Positions 1 through 8,709 of a stretch of DNA of 64,000 bases are shown piece after piece (within the stretch, counting starts at the first letter, position 1; each line of letters starts with the position of its first letter). Source of the stretch: Millisia brevis NBRC 105863 (lineage in GTDB: Bacteria > Actinomycetota > Actinomycetes > Mycobacteriales > Mycobacteriaceae); assembly GCF_001552615.1 (NCBI RefSeq), contig NZ_BCRN01000016.1:1-64000 (forward strand). The letters are read 5' to 3'. Below the pieces are notes generated by a model. That model had not been told where the DNA came from. It worked only from the letters and a program-made list of their open reading frames with translations, and made no database searches. The position numbers and the translations under genes were made by a program.

Positions 1-2
1 GG

Positions 3-1067
3 GCGGCCCGGTTGCACCGCGAGCGCGGGGACCACGACCGGCATGTCGTGATCCGCCCCGACCGCTCGATCCCCGGCCAATCCCGCATCACCGGCACCCT
101 GCCCGCCGACCGCGCCGCCGCACTCAACGCCCGCATCGACGCCATGGCTGCCGCCGTCCACCGCGACGACGGCCGAACCGTTGCCCAGCGCCGCGCGGAC
201 GCGTTGATCGCCCTGGCCCACGACGAACCGGCCCTGACCTGCCAATGCCCCGACTGCACTCCGTCAACCGCCGCGCCCTCGGCTGCCGAGAGGCCCATCT
301 CCCGGTCCGGCCCTGCCGACTGCGCCGAGGGGCGGAGCACTGCTGACGGGCGGTCCTCCACCCCGCGCCCCGCATCACCGACAGCCCCGAAGCCGACCTT
401 CCACATCATCGTCTCGCTCGCCACCCTGCTCGGCGCGAACAACTCCCCCGCCTACCTCGACGGCCACGGCGTCATCGACCCCGCCGTCGCCCGCGAACTG
501 ATCGCCGAAGCCACCCGCAGCTACATCCACACACCCCACACACCGGCCCTGCCACCCGGCTCACCACCCGGCGCCCTCCGCCCGGGCACTCCCGAACCGC
601 CGGCCACACCGCCGGCGGCACCCGCTCCCGGCAGCAACAGATACGTTCCCAGCCGCTCCGTGCGCGCCCTGGCCACCGCCGCCGAACTGTGCTGCACCTT
701 CCCCGGCTGCACCACACCGGTCCACCGCACCGACCTCGACCACACCACCCCGTACGCCACCGGCGGTGCCACCACCCCCACCAACCTCAAACCCCTCTGC
801 CGCCCCCACCACCGCATCAAGACCTTCACCCCCGGCTGGCGCGACTACCAAACCCCGCTCGGCCACATCTTCTTCACCACCCCGACCGGACACACCTTCC
901 TCGGCAACGCCTTCACCGGCCGCGACCTGTTCACCGAACTACGCCCACCACGCGCACGCAACATCACACCCGCACACACCAAGGTCATCCGACAGCGCCA
1001 TACCCGCGCCGCGGCACACCACCGCGTGAGAGATCGGTACGACGCCGCCCACCCGCCGCCGTTTTGA
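3..1067 (+). CDS. DUF222/HNH endonuclease domain protein, 5' end outside window
   Basis: This is the C-terminal part of a 13E12-repeat-type protein: DUF222 domain, a Pro/Ala-rich linker, then an HNH nuclease domain. The HNH core is visible as CCTFPGC, then DLDH, then LCRPHHR, which gives the Cys pairs and His residues expected of a zinc-stabilised HNH fold. The reading frame is open from base 3, and the TTG at 12 is internal, because the protein aligns with residues from about 213 onward of the complete paralogue at 48404-50098. The molecular role of this family is not established; the HNH domain predicts DNA cleavage. Its 3' end overlaps the convergent hxlR gene by 83 bp. Confidence 0.85.
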   Translation, partial: AARLHRERGDHDRHVVIRPDRSIPGQSRITGTLPADRAAALNARIDAMAAAVHRDDGRTVAQRRADALIALAHDEPALTCQCPDCTPSTAAPSAAERPISRSGPADCAEGRSTADGRSSTPRPASPTAPKPTFHIIVSLATLLGANNSPAYLDGHGVIDPAVARELIAEATRSYIHTPHTPALPPGSPPGALRPGTPEPPATPPAAPAPGSNRYVPSRSVRALATAAELCCTFPGCTTPVHRTDLDHTTPYATGGATTPTNLKPLCRPHHRIKTFTPGWRDYQTPLGHIFFTTPTGHTFLGNAFTGRDLFTELRPPRARNITPAHTKVIRQRHTRAAAHHRVRDRYDAAHPPPF

Positions 1068-1413
1068 CGTAGGCGTCTCCCCAGGCCGCCACGGCGTCGA
1101 GCGCGGCCTCGAGACGTCGGCCGTCGTCGGTCAGGAGGTACTCGACGTGCAGGGGGTAGCCGGGGTACTGCCGTCGATCGACCAGGCCGTCGCGTTGCAG
1201 GTCGCTGAGCGGTTGGGCGAGGACCTTCTCGGAGATGCCGGGCATACCGCGGCGCAGCTCGGCGAAGCGGCGCCGGCCGGTGGACAGCAACCACAGGATG
1301 GTGGGCTTCCATTTACCGCCGACCACCCCGAACGCCACGTTGACGCCGCAGACCTGCGAGGTCTCGTCCGAAGGGTGCGGCGGGGCGATCACATCGGCAT
1401 CGGGTGCGGCCAT
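985..1413 (-). CDS. HxlR-family transcriptional regulator
   Basis: This winged-helix regulator of the HxlR family has the typical opening (GGKWKPTILWLL), the recognition segment (RFAELRRGMPGISEKVLAQ) and the wing (VEYLLTDDGR). Members often sense redox or electrophile stress and repress a divergent oxidoreductase, and here an imine-reductase-like gene diverges 96 bp away. The fold should end near AAWGDAYVKTA, around base 1064. The last 26 or so residues (rich in Arg and Gly) are read from the antisense of the HNH gene, so the original stop appears to have been lost. ATG at 1413 is the natural start. Target and inducer are unknown. Confidence 0.85.
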   Translation of the reverse strand: MAAPDADVIAPPHPSDETSQVCGVNVAFGVVGGKWKPTILWLLSTGRRRFAELRRGMPGISEKVLAQPLSDLQRDGLVDRRQYPGYPLHVEYLLTDDGRRLEAALDAVAAWGDAYVKTAAGGRRRTDLSRGGVPRRGYGAVG

Positions 1414-1509
1414 GGTCGAAGTGTGACAAACCGGACCGACACGGAGCGGGTGATACCCACCTGAAAGTGCGTACTGTTGCCCGCCCGCTCGGGCTGCGAC
1501 GGTCGATCC

Positions 1510-2445
1510 ATGACCGCACCGGATTCACCCTCCCCGACCCGCTCCACCACCTCGCCAACCGCGTCTACCGCGCCGACCATCGCCGTCCTCGGTCTCGGGC
1601 CGATGGGCGCCGCACTGGCCCGCGCCGCGAGGGCGGCCGGACACCCCGTCCACGTGTGGAACCGCTCCCCCAAGGATCTCGCCGCGCTCGGACTATCCGC
1701 CGCCGCGCCGATCACGGACCCGGCGGATCCGGGCGAGGTCGATCTCGTGGCGATCTGCGTGCGCGACCACGCCGCCGCCCGACCGCTCATCGATGCCCTG
1801 GCGGCGCGCGGAACGCGAGTGCCGGTGGTCAACCTGTCCACCGGCACCCCGCGCGAGGCCCGCGAGTCGGCCGACCACGCCCAACAGCTCGGCCTGACCT
1901 ACGTCACCGGGGCGATCATGGTGCCCACCCCGATGGTCGGCACACCGGACTGCCTCGTCCTGTACGCGGGCGCCCCGGCCGCGCGGCCGGTGGTCGAACC
2001 GATCGTCGCGGCGTTCGGTGGCGCCGCCGAGTGGACGGGCGACGACCACGCGATCCCGCCGGTGCTCGACCTGGCGATGCTCGACCTCTACTTCGTCGGC
2101 ATGTACGGATTCCTGCATTCCGCCGCGCTCGCCGAGGCCCACGGCATCCCACCGGAGCGGTACCTGCCGTTCGCCACGAGTATCACCGCCACCCTCGGCG
2201 CGTCACTGCCCGACCTGAGTGCGGCGATCACCGGACGCACCTACGACGGCGGGGAGGCGCGCCTGGACATGTGCCTGGCATTCCTCGAGAAGATCACCGC
2301 CGCCAGCGCGGAGTCCCGCGTTCCGGACGTACTGCCCGCCGTTGTCCGCGATGCGTCGCGATCCGCCCTGCAGCGCTGGTCGCCGGACACCGACTGGGAC
2401 TGTGTGATGGAGGGGCTGCGCCGGCTCCCGGCCGACCCCCGATAA
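1510..2445 (+). CDS. NAD(P)-binding 6-PGDH-like / imine reductase-like oxidoreductase
   Basis: The protein begins with a Rossmann motif, GLGPMG at residues 28-33, followed by VWNRSP, which fits an NADPH-dependent enzyme of the beta-hydroxyacid dehydrogenase / imine reductase group. The rest is the all-helical dimerisation domain of this group. An in-frame TTG lies at 1477, but ATG at 1510 gives a sensible N-terminus with a short Ser/Thr/Pro-rich leader. The gene diverges from the HxlR regulator, which probably controls it. A 14-bp inverted repeat just downstream may end the transcript. The substrate (imine, hydroxy acid or other) cannot be told from the sequence. Confidence 0.8.
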   Translation: MTAPDSPSPTRSTTSPTASTAPTIAVLGLGPMGAALARAARAAGHPVHVWNRSPKDLAALGLSAAAPITDPADPGEVDLVAICVRDHAAARPLIDALAARGTRVPVVNLSTGTPREARESADHAQQLGLTYVTGAIMVPTPMVGTPDCLVLYAGAPAARPVVEPIVAAFGGAAEWTGDDHAIPPVLDLAMLDLYFVGMYGFLHSAALAEAHGIPPERYLPFATSITATLGASLPDLSAAITGRTYDGGEARLDMCLAFLEKITAASAESRVPDVLPAVVRDASRSALQRWSPDTDWDCVMEGLRRLPADPR

Positions 2446-2458
2446 ACCCGAACAACCA

Positions 2459-2499
2459 CCAAACAATGGCGTCGCCACTCTCGTTACGCCATTGTTTGG
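2459..2499. terminator. Inverted repeat, likely rho-independent terminator
   Basis: Perfect 14-bp arms, CCAAACAATGGCGT at 2459-2472 and ACGCCATTGTTTGG at 2486-2499, flank a 13-nt loop. It begins 13 bp after the stop of the imine-reductase-like gene and ends in a short T-rich stretch (TTGTTT), so termination is the simplest reading. The long loop and the symmetrical AAACAATGG ends would also fit a protein-binding operator. Confidence 0.6.
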
Positions 2500-2687
2500 G
2501 CGCGGCGGGTTGGACCCGTTCGATCGTCACGAGCGGACAAGGACTCGAGGAGCCGACACGGTTGAGCATCCGCGCGGCTACCCTGAAAGGACACGACCTG
2601 CGATAACAGTCGATCAGCCAACCGGCGGACATGTTGTAGGCGCTACACCTCACACAGCGGTATGTGCCCCGGGGCAGGATGAACCCC

Positions 2688-3563
2688 ATGACCGCTACGC
2701 CCGCTCAATGGTTTGAAGGTGCCCGTCCCCGTACCTTTCCCAATGCCATCGCCCCGGTTATTGCCGGCAGTGGCGCCGCCGCCTCGCTCGGCTCCTTCCG
2801 ACCCCTGCCCGCGGCGCTCGCGTTGGTCGTCTCGCTGGCACTGATCGTCGGCGTCAACTACGCCAACGACTACTCCGACGGCATCCGCGGCACCGACGAC
2901 GACCGGGTCGGCCCGATGCGGTTGGTCGGTTCGGGGCTCGCGGCGCCCGGCCAGGTGCGGACCGCAGCGTTCATCGCCCTGGGTATCGCCGGGCTGGCGG
3001 GCATCGCGCTGGCGGTCATGACGGCGTGGTGGCTCGTGCTGGTCGGGCTGGTCTGCGTCGCCGGGGCCTGGCTGTACACCGGTGGCCCCAAGCCGTACGG
3101 CTACGCGGGGTTCGGAGAGATCGCGGTCTTCGTCTTCTTCGGCCTGGTCGCGGTGCTGGGCACCCAGTTCGTGCAGGCGGAGCGCGTCGACTGGGTCGGC
3201 CTGGCCTGCGCGATCGCGATGGGGTCGTTCTCGTCGGCGGTCCTGGTGACCAACAATCTGCGCGACATCACCACCGACGCCGTCGTCGGCAAACGCACCC
3301 TCGCGGTCGCGCTCGGCGATCGGGCCACCCGGATGGCACATGCGGGCCTGCTGCTGGTGCCGTTCCTTGCCTCGCTGGCGTTGATCGCGCGCACCCCGTG
3401 GGCGCTGCTCGCGGTGGTCGCCGTCCTACCGGCCGTGCGCGCCCACAAGCCGCTCTGGGACGGCGAAACCGGCCCCGCGCTGATCCCCGCGCTGCGCGAT
3501 ACCGGCCTGGCGATGCTGCTCTGGGCGGTGGTGACTGCGATCGCGCTCGCCGTGGCGGCATAG
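2688..3563 (+). CDS. menA: 1,4-dihydroxy-2-naphthoate polyprenyltransferase (MenA)
   Basis: MenA is the membrane UbiA-family enzyme that prenylates 1,4-dihydroxy-2-naphthoate to demethylmenaquinone. The start [19 protein letters not shown] matches actinobacterial MenA closely. The first Asp-rich motif ([17 protein letters not shown]) and the second ([16 protein letters not shown]) bind the prenyl diphosphate through Mg2+. About eight or nine hydrophobic segments follow. The length of 291 aa is usual. ATG at 2688 was chosen; ATG at 2679 and GTG at 2664 are in frame, and the purine-rich GGGGCAGG before them could serve either ATG. It stands alone, with pepN following 84 bp later on the same strand. 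Confidence 0.95.
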   Translation: MTATPAQWFEGARPRTFPNAIAPVIAGSGAAASLGSFRPLPAALALVVSLALIVGVNYANDYSDGIRGTDDDRVGPMRLVGSGLAAPGQVRTAAFIALGIAGLAGIALAVMTAWWLVLVGLVCVAGAWLYTGGPKPYGYAGFGEIAVFVFFGLVAVLGTQFVQAERVDWVGLACAIAMGSFSSAVLVTNNLRDITTDAVVGKRTLAVALGDRATRMAHAGLLLVPFLASLALIARTPWALLAVVAVLPAVRAHKPLWDGETGPALIPALRDTGLAMLLWAVVTAIALAVAA

Positions 3564-3647
3564 GCTCTTCGGCAGTCGCGGACGGTGGGGGTACCGACCG
3601 CGACGGGTGAGCACGACGACAGGGCCGTGCCCGGAGAGACGTGGGGG

Positions 3648-6179
3648 ATGGCGATGTCGGGGTCGAGCGCGAATCTTCGACGTTCGGAGACCGCGAAGCG
3701 AGCGGACACGATCGGCGCGGTCCGCTACCGCATCGAACTCGACGTCACCGGCTCGGTCGACCCGTCGATCGCCGAGTTCCCCGTCGTCGCCACGATCAGC
3801 TTCGACGTCGCACCGCGGCCCGCGGACGTCGTCTGGTTGGACTTCCTCGGGGCCGCCATCGACGCGGTCCACATCGACGGCGCCCCGCAGGCGGTCCGCT
3901 ACGACGGCGCCCGACTGCTGCTACCGGGCCTCACGCCGGGCGCGCGCAACGAGGTCGTCGTGCACGCCCGCGGCCGCTACAGCCGCAGCGGCGAGGGCCT
4001 GCACCGGATGGTCGACCCGGCCGACGGCGAAACCTACCTGTACACCCAGTTCGAACCGGCCGACGCGCGCCGGCTGTACCCGTGCTTCGAGCAGCCCGAC
4101 ATCAAGGGGACGTTCGAATTCGTGGTGCGCGCCCCGTCGGATTGGGTGGTCCTGTCGAACGGGTCGCTCGACCGGATCGACCAGGACGCCACCGCGACGT
4201 CCTCGTACTTCGCGGCGACCAAGCCGATCTCGACGTACATCACCGCGGTGGTCGCCGGACCGTACTACCGCGTGCAGGAGGGCTACCGGCGCGGCGATCT
4301 GAGCATCCCGCTGGGCGTCTACTGCCGCGCCTCACTGGCGAAGTACCTCGACGCCGACGAGATCTTCACCATCACCCGCGCCGGCCTGGACTTCTTCCAC
4401 GACCTGTTCGACTACGAGTACCCCTTCGGCAAGTACGACCAGGTCTTCGTGCCCGAGTACAACCTCGGGGCGATGGAGAACCCCGGCTGCGTGACGTTCA
4501 CCGAAAGCTACATCTACCGGGGTCGGGCGAGCCGGGCGCAGCGGGAACGGCGGGCGACGACGATCCTGCACGAGATGGCCCACATGTGGTTCGGCGATCT
4601 GGTGACGATGCGCTGGTGGAACGAGCTGTGGCTCAAGGAGTCGTTCGCCGACTACATGGGCACCCTCGCCTGCGCGGAGGTCACCGAATTCACCGAGGCC
4701 TGGGTCAGTTTCGCGATCCGCCGCAAGGCGTGGGCCTACCAGCAGGACAAGCTGCCGACCACCCATCCGATCTCCGCCGACGTCGAGGACATCGAGGCGG
4801 CGAAGCTCAACTTCGACGGCATCACCTACGCCAAGGGCGCCTCGGTGCTCAAGCAGTTGGTCGAGTACGCCGGGCGCGATTCGTTCATCGCCGGCTGCCG
4901 CGAGTACTTCGTCAAGCACGCCTACGGCAACACCACCCTCGACGATCTGCTGCACGAGGTCAGCCGGATGTCGTGGCGCCCGCTCGGCGAGTGGGCGAAC
5001 GCCTGGCTGCGCACCACCGGGGTGACCACCCTCGGCGCGCGCCCGTCGGGGCCCTCGGCCATCGTCGTCACCCAGGATCCGGTGCGCCCGCAGCGCATGA
5101 CGATCGCCCGGCTGTGCCCCGATGCCGGCGGCACCTTCCGCACCCAGTGGCGCACCGAAACCCGCCTGACCAAGGCGAAGACCAAGTTCGAGGTGCCGAC
5201 GCTGCCGGCGCGCACCCCGGCGATCATGTTGCCCAACGACACCGATCACACCTACGCGGTCGCCGACCTCGACGAGCGCTCCCTCGAGACCGTCCGCACC
5301 TCCCTCGATCGGGTGGAGGACCCGCTGGCCCGCGCGGTGATCTGGTCGTCGCTGTGGGAGATGACCCGCGAGGCGGCGCTGCCGGCGCGCGACTACGCGG
5401 ACCTGGCGATGCGCTTCGGGCCCAAGGAATCCCACTCCGGACTGCTCAGCGCGATCGTCGACAACACCGCGTATGCGATCGAACGGTTCGCCCCCGACGC
5501 CGACCGCGACACCCTGCGCGCCCGCTGGCTGGCCGCGACCTTTGCCGCCGCCAACGACCTCGACGAGGGCAGCGACGAGCAGCTGATCTGGTTCCGCGCC
5601 TACGCGGCCGCGGCGGCGCGCGACGCCGGGGACGTCGAACGCATCGCCGCCCTGCTCGCCGAGGATCTCGAGGTGCCGGGAGTTCCGCTCGACCCGCCGC
5701 TGCGCTGGACGTTGTGGCTGGCGCTCGCCGCACACGATCACGCCGACCCGGCCGACCTCGAGCGCGAATTGGCCGCGGACGGGACCTCCGCCGGGCGCAT
5801 CGGATACCTGTCGGCGACCGCCGCCTATCCCGACCCGGACGGGGTCGCGCGGTTCTGGCGCAGCCTCACCGAGTCGGATGATTCGACCAACGACGAGGTC
5901 GACGCCACGATCCGCGGGCTGCGCGCCGGCCCCTCCGCCGAGTTGCTCGAGCCCTATCGGGCCCCCTACTTCGAGCTGCTGGAACGCTTCTGGTTCCAGC
6001 GCAGCATCGAGATCGCCCAGCGCCTGGTGATCGGGCTCTACCCGCGGACCGGGTCGACCGATGACGTCGACGCCTGGCTCGCCGCCCACCCCGACGCTCC
6101 CCGCGCGCTGCTGCGCCTGGTGAACGAGCAGCGCGACCACCACCGGCGTTCGATCGCCGCCCGCACCGCCGGCCGGTAG
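3648..6179 (+). CDS. pepN: Aminopeptidase N, M1 family (PepN)
   Basis: This is a zinc aminopeptidase of family M1 that removes N-terminal residues from peptides in the cytoplasm. It shows the exopeptidase motif GAMEN and the zinc site HEMAH with the downstream Glu in LWLKESFADY, in the usual HExxH-x18-E spacing. The order is an N-terminal beta-sandwich, the catalytic domain (about residues 200-440) and a C-terminal ERAP1-like helical domain, 843 aa in total, normal for actinobacterial PepN. The longer frame opens with GTG at 3585, but ATG at 3648 follows a GGAGA and a G-run, and homologues start close to the RYRIELDVTG strand. ATG at 3654 is a second option. Confidence 0.93.
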   Translation: MAMSGSSANLRRSETAKRADTIGAVRYRIELDVTGSVDPSIAEFPVVATISFDVAPRPADVVWLDFLGAAIDAVHIDGAPQAVRYDGARLLLPGLTPGARNEVVVHARGRYSRSGEGLHRMVDPADGETYLYTQFEPADARRLYPCFEQPDIKGTFEFVVRAPSDWVVLSNGSLDRIDQDATATSSYFAATKPISTYITAVVAGPYYRVQEGYRRGDLSIPLGVYCRASLAKYLDADEIFTITRAGLDFFHDLFDYEYPFGKYDQVFVPEYNLGAMENPGCVTFTESYIYRGRASRAQRERRATTILHEMAHMWFGDLVTMRWWNELWLKESFADYMGTLACAEVTEFTEAWVSFAIRRKAWAYQQDKLPTTHPISADVEDIEAAKLNFDGITYAKGASVLKQLVEYAGRDSFIAGCREYFVKHAYGNTTLDDLLHEVSRMSWRPLGEWANAWLRTTGVTTLGARPSGPSAIVVTQDPVRPQRMTIARLCPDAGGTFRTQWRTETRLTKAKTKFEVPTLPARTPAIMLPNDTDHTYAVADLDERSLETVRTSLDRVEDPLARAVIWSSLWEMTREAALPARDYADLAMRFGPKESHSGLLSAIVDNTAYAIERFAPDADRDTLRARWLAATFAAANDLDEGSDEQLIWFRAYAAAAARDAGDVERIAALLAEDLEVPGVPLDPPLRWTLWLALAAHDHADPADLERELAADGTSAGRIGYLSATAAYPDPDGVARFWRSLTESDDSTNDEVDATIRGLRAGPSAELLEPYRAPYFELLERFWFQRSIEIAQRLVIGLYPRTGSTDDVDAWLAAHPDAPRALLRLVNEQRDHHRRSIAARTAGR

Positions 6180-6191
6180 CCACAACCGCCG

Positions 6192-6224
6192 CGCGCCGCC
6201 GCCGTGATCCCGGGCGGCGGCGCG
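6192..6224 (+). terminator. GC hairpin after pepN
   Basis: A perfect 12-bp stem (CGCGCCGCCGCC pairing with GGCGGCGGCGCG) with a 9-nt loop starts 12 bp after the pepN stop. No T-tract follows, so it may act as an imperfect terminator typical of high-G+C actinobacteria. Confidence 0.5.
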
Positions 6225-6265
6225 GTCCGACCCTGCCCGAACCGGCACCGATCTGCGGACTTTCC

Positions 6266-6317
6266 TTGACATCGCCGAAGTGAATGAGTATTCATCATAA
6301 GTGAGCACTCGTTCACT
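6266..6317 (+). promoter_or_regulatory. Promoter with two operator-like inverted repeats
   Basis: A -35 TTGACA (6266-6271) and a -10 TATTCA (6289-6294) are separated by 17 bp. Two related inverted repeats overlie the promoter: AGTGAATGAGTATTCAT at 6279-6295, which covers the -10, and AGTGAGCACTCGTTCACT at 6300-6317, which covers the expected transcription start. Both resemble the repeats in the badI/thiolase divergent promoter near 14.5 kb. The arrangement suggests repression by a TetR-type regulator. Confidence 0.7.
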
Positions 6318-6337
6318 CGCCCCGGAGGGACCACATC

Positions 6338-7489
6338 ATGGATCTCGCATTGACGCAGGATCAGCAGAGCTTTCGCGACCTCGCGCGCGATTTCCTGGAC
6401 AAGGAGGTCATCCCCCACCGGCGGGATTGGGACCGCGCCGAGTCCGTCGACACCGCGATCATTCCGAAGCTCGGCGAGATCGGCTTCTTCGGGCTGACCA
6501 TCCCCGAGGAGTACGGCGGCCTCGGCGGCGACTACATCACCTACTGCATCGGCATGGAGGAACTCGGACGCGCCGACTCGGCGATCCGCGGGATCGTGTC
6601 GGTGTCGATGGGCCTGGTCGGCAAGGTGATCCTGTCGCACGGCACCGAGGAGCAGAAGCACCGGTGGCTGCCCGGCATCTCCACCGGTGAGGTGCTCGCC
6701 TGTTTCGGGCTCACCGAACCCGACAACGGTTCGGACCCCGGCCATTTGAAGACGCGCGCGGTCCGTGACGGCGACGACTACATCATCAACGGGTCGAAGA
6801 TCTTCATCACCAACGGCACCTGGGCGAACCTCTGCCTGGTCTTCGCCCGCACCGGCGGCCCGGGCCCCAAGGGGGTTTCCGCGTTCCTGGTGCCGACCGA
6901 TACGCCGGGCTTCGAGTCCCGCGAGATCCACGGCAAGCTCGGCCTGCGCGGCCAGGCGACCGCGGAGCTCTACTTCACCGATATGCGAGTCCCGGCGAGC
7001 AGCCGGCTCGGCGAGGAGGGGCAGGGCTTCTCGATCGCGATGCACTCGCTCGACAAGGGTCGCGTCTCGGTGGCCGCCGGTTGCGTCGGCATCATCCAGG
7101 GCTGCCTGGAGGCGTCGGTCGAGTACGCCCGCGACCGCAAGCAGTTCGACCGCCCGATCGCGTCGTACCAGCTGGTCCAGGACATGATCGCGCAGATCTC
7201 CGTCGACGCGGACGCCGGGCGGCTGCTCGCCTGGCGCGCAGCCGATCTCATCGAGCGGGGCCGGCCCTTCGGCACCGAGGCATCCAAGGCGAAGTACTTC
7301 TGCAGCGAGGCCGCCGTGCGCGCGGCGAACAACGCGATCCAGATCTTCGGCGGCTACGGCTACGTCGACGAGTACCCGGTCGCGAAGTACATGCGCGATG
7401 CGCGCGTGATGACCCTGTACGAGGGCACCAGCCAGATCCAGAAGCTGCTGATCGGCCGCGCGGAGACCGGGATCAGCGCCTTCCTCTAG
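6338..7489 (+). CDS. Acyl-CoA dehydrogenase, candidate cyclohexanecarboxyl-CoA dehydrogenase
   Basis: This 383-aa FAD flavoenzyme of the acyl-CoA dehydrogenase family shows the substrate and FAD signature CFGLTEPDNGSDP, ITNGTWAN and the C-terminal QIFGGYGYVDEYPVAKYMRD. The catalytic Glu is expected at residue 362 in LYEGTSQIQK. That C-terminal segment (YEGTSQIQKLLIGRA) resembles cyclic and short-chain acyl-CoA dehydrogenases. The gene stands 5 kb from the cyclohexanecarboxylate locus, but its promoter carries the same operator type, so it may supply the ring dehydrogenation step (AliB role). A role in pimeloyl-CoA oxidation is equally open. GGAGG lies before the ATG. Confidence 0.85.
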   Translation: MDLALTQDQQSFRDLARDFLDKEVIPHRRDWDRAESVDTAIIPKLGEIGFFGLTIPEEYGGLGGDYITYCIGMEELGRADSAIRGIVSVSMGLVGKVILSHGTEEQKHRWLPGISTGEVLACFGLTEPDNGSDPGHLKTRAVRDGDDYIINGSKIFITNGTWANLCLVFARTGGPGPKGVSAFLVPTDTPGFESREIHGKLGLRGQATAELYFTDMRVPASSRLGEEGQGFSIAMHSLDKGRVSVAAGCVGIIQGCLEASVEYARDRKQFDRPIASYQLVQDMIAQISVDADAGRLLAWRAADLIERGRPFGTEASKAKYFCSEAAVRAANNAIQIFGGYGYVDEYPVAKYMRDARVMTLYEGTSQIQKLLIGRAETGISAFL

Positions 7490-7585
7490 ATTCTCGCGGC
7501 GCAGGTTCGGACCGGGGTGGCGCGGCTATGCTGAGCGCGACCCCGGGTCGAACCTTCGGGGGCCGAATCTCATGCAGGGGGATGC

Positions 7586-8566
7586 ATGACATCGAGCGCG
7601 TCGTCGACCGATATCTGGCCGCAACTGGCCGTGGACAGCTGGCAACCGACCCGGCGCACCCTGCACATGTGGTTGCAGATCGTCGGCAAGGTGCAGTTGA
7701 TGTCGAGCTTTCTGGTCAACCACTGGTGGAATGCGTCGTACACCGTGACCGCCCGGGGCCTGCGCACCGGGCTCATGCTGAGTCCGGACGGCAGGTTCGA
7801 CGCCGAATTCGACTTCCTCGCCGATCGGTTGGTCTTCCGCACCGACAGCGGCGGCGAAGCGACCGTCGCTCTGGAACCGCAGTCGGTGGCCGACTTCTAC
7901 GCCGCTACGATGCGGGCGTTGACCTCGCTGAAGCTCGACGTCGCCATCTACGCACGACCCAACGAAGTCTCGCCGGCCATCCCGTTCGCCGAGGACACCG
8001 CGGACGCGAGTTACGACGCCGACGCCGCGCGTACCTGGTGGCGACAGGTGCTCGCCGCCGAGCGGGTGATGTCCTATTGGCGAGCGGGATTCGGCGGGAT
8101 GGCGAGCCCGGCGATGGTGTTCTGGGGGTCGATGGACCTCACCGCCACCCGGTTCAACGGCCAACCGGCGCCGCCACATCACGGGGGCAATCCGCCCAAC
8201 TGTCCCGGGTGGGTGATGCAGGAGGCGGAAAGCCAGGTCAACGCCGCCGCCGGTTTCTGGCCGGGCGGCAGCGCCGAGGGCAGCTTCTACGCCTACCTCT
8301 CCCCCGCCCCGCAGGGTTACGACACCGGGAAGGTGTCGGTCGGCAGCTTCGACCCGGTCCTCGGCGAATGGATCCTGCCGTACGAGCAGGTACGCACGAG
8401 CGCCGATCCGCAGCAGACCCTGCTGACCTTCCTGAACGAGACGTACGCCCTGGGCGCCGACCTCGGCGGCTGGGACCGTCCTCGATTGGACATCAACCCC
8501 CGCCGCCTCGACTCGGAATTGTTCGATGGCGCACACGGCGGATCGACCCGACCGCCGACGCTCTGA
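7586..8566 (+). CDS. DUF5996 family protein
   Basis: This 326-aa soluble protein has the hallmarks of DUF5996: WPQLAVDSWQPTRRTLHMW near the N-terminus, then VNHWWNASYTVTARGL, and a C-terminal part rich in Trp, Pro and Gly (AAGFWPGGSAEGSFYAYLSP). The function of the family is unknown. No signal peptide or membrane segment is present. The start at ATG 7586 has a G-run a few bases upstream. It follows the acyl-CoA dehydrogenase by 96 bp on the same strand, and whether they share a transcript is unclear. Confidence 0.8.
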   Translation: MTSSASSTDIWPQLAVDSWQPTRRTLHMWLQIVGKVQLMSSFLVNHWWNASYTVTARGLRTGLMLSPDGRFDAEFDFLADRLVFRTDSGGEATVALEPQSVADFYAATMRALTSLKLDVAIYARPNEVSPAIPFAEDTADASYDADAARTWWRQVLAAERVMSYWRAGFGGMASPAMVFWGSMDLTATRFNGQPAPPHHGGNPPNCPGWVMQEAESQVNAAAGFWPGGSAEGSFYAYLSPAPQGYDTGKVSVGSFDPVLGEWILPYEQVRTSADPQQTLLTFLNETYALGADLGGWDRPRLDINPRRLDSELFDGAHGGSTRPPTL

Positions 8567-8709
8567 TTCCGAAGACCCTTCGCCTCATATAGTTTCGCTC
8601 TCCGCACGGGCCGCGGGCAGGTGACCGGACCGGGCGGGTGCGCCTGTCTCCGAGTCGCGAATCCGGACAAAACTGGCAAGCTGGAGGTAACGAGACGAAT
8701 CGAGGGCGG

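Noticed and set aside
4332-6308. 658-codon open frame on the minus strand across pepN
   Set aside because: Antisense shadow of a strongly supported M1 aminopeptidase; composition reflects GC-rich codon positions and no domain is seen.
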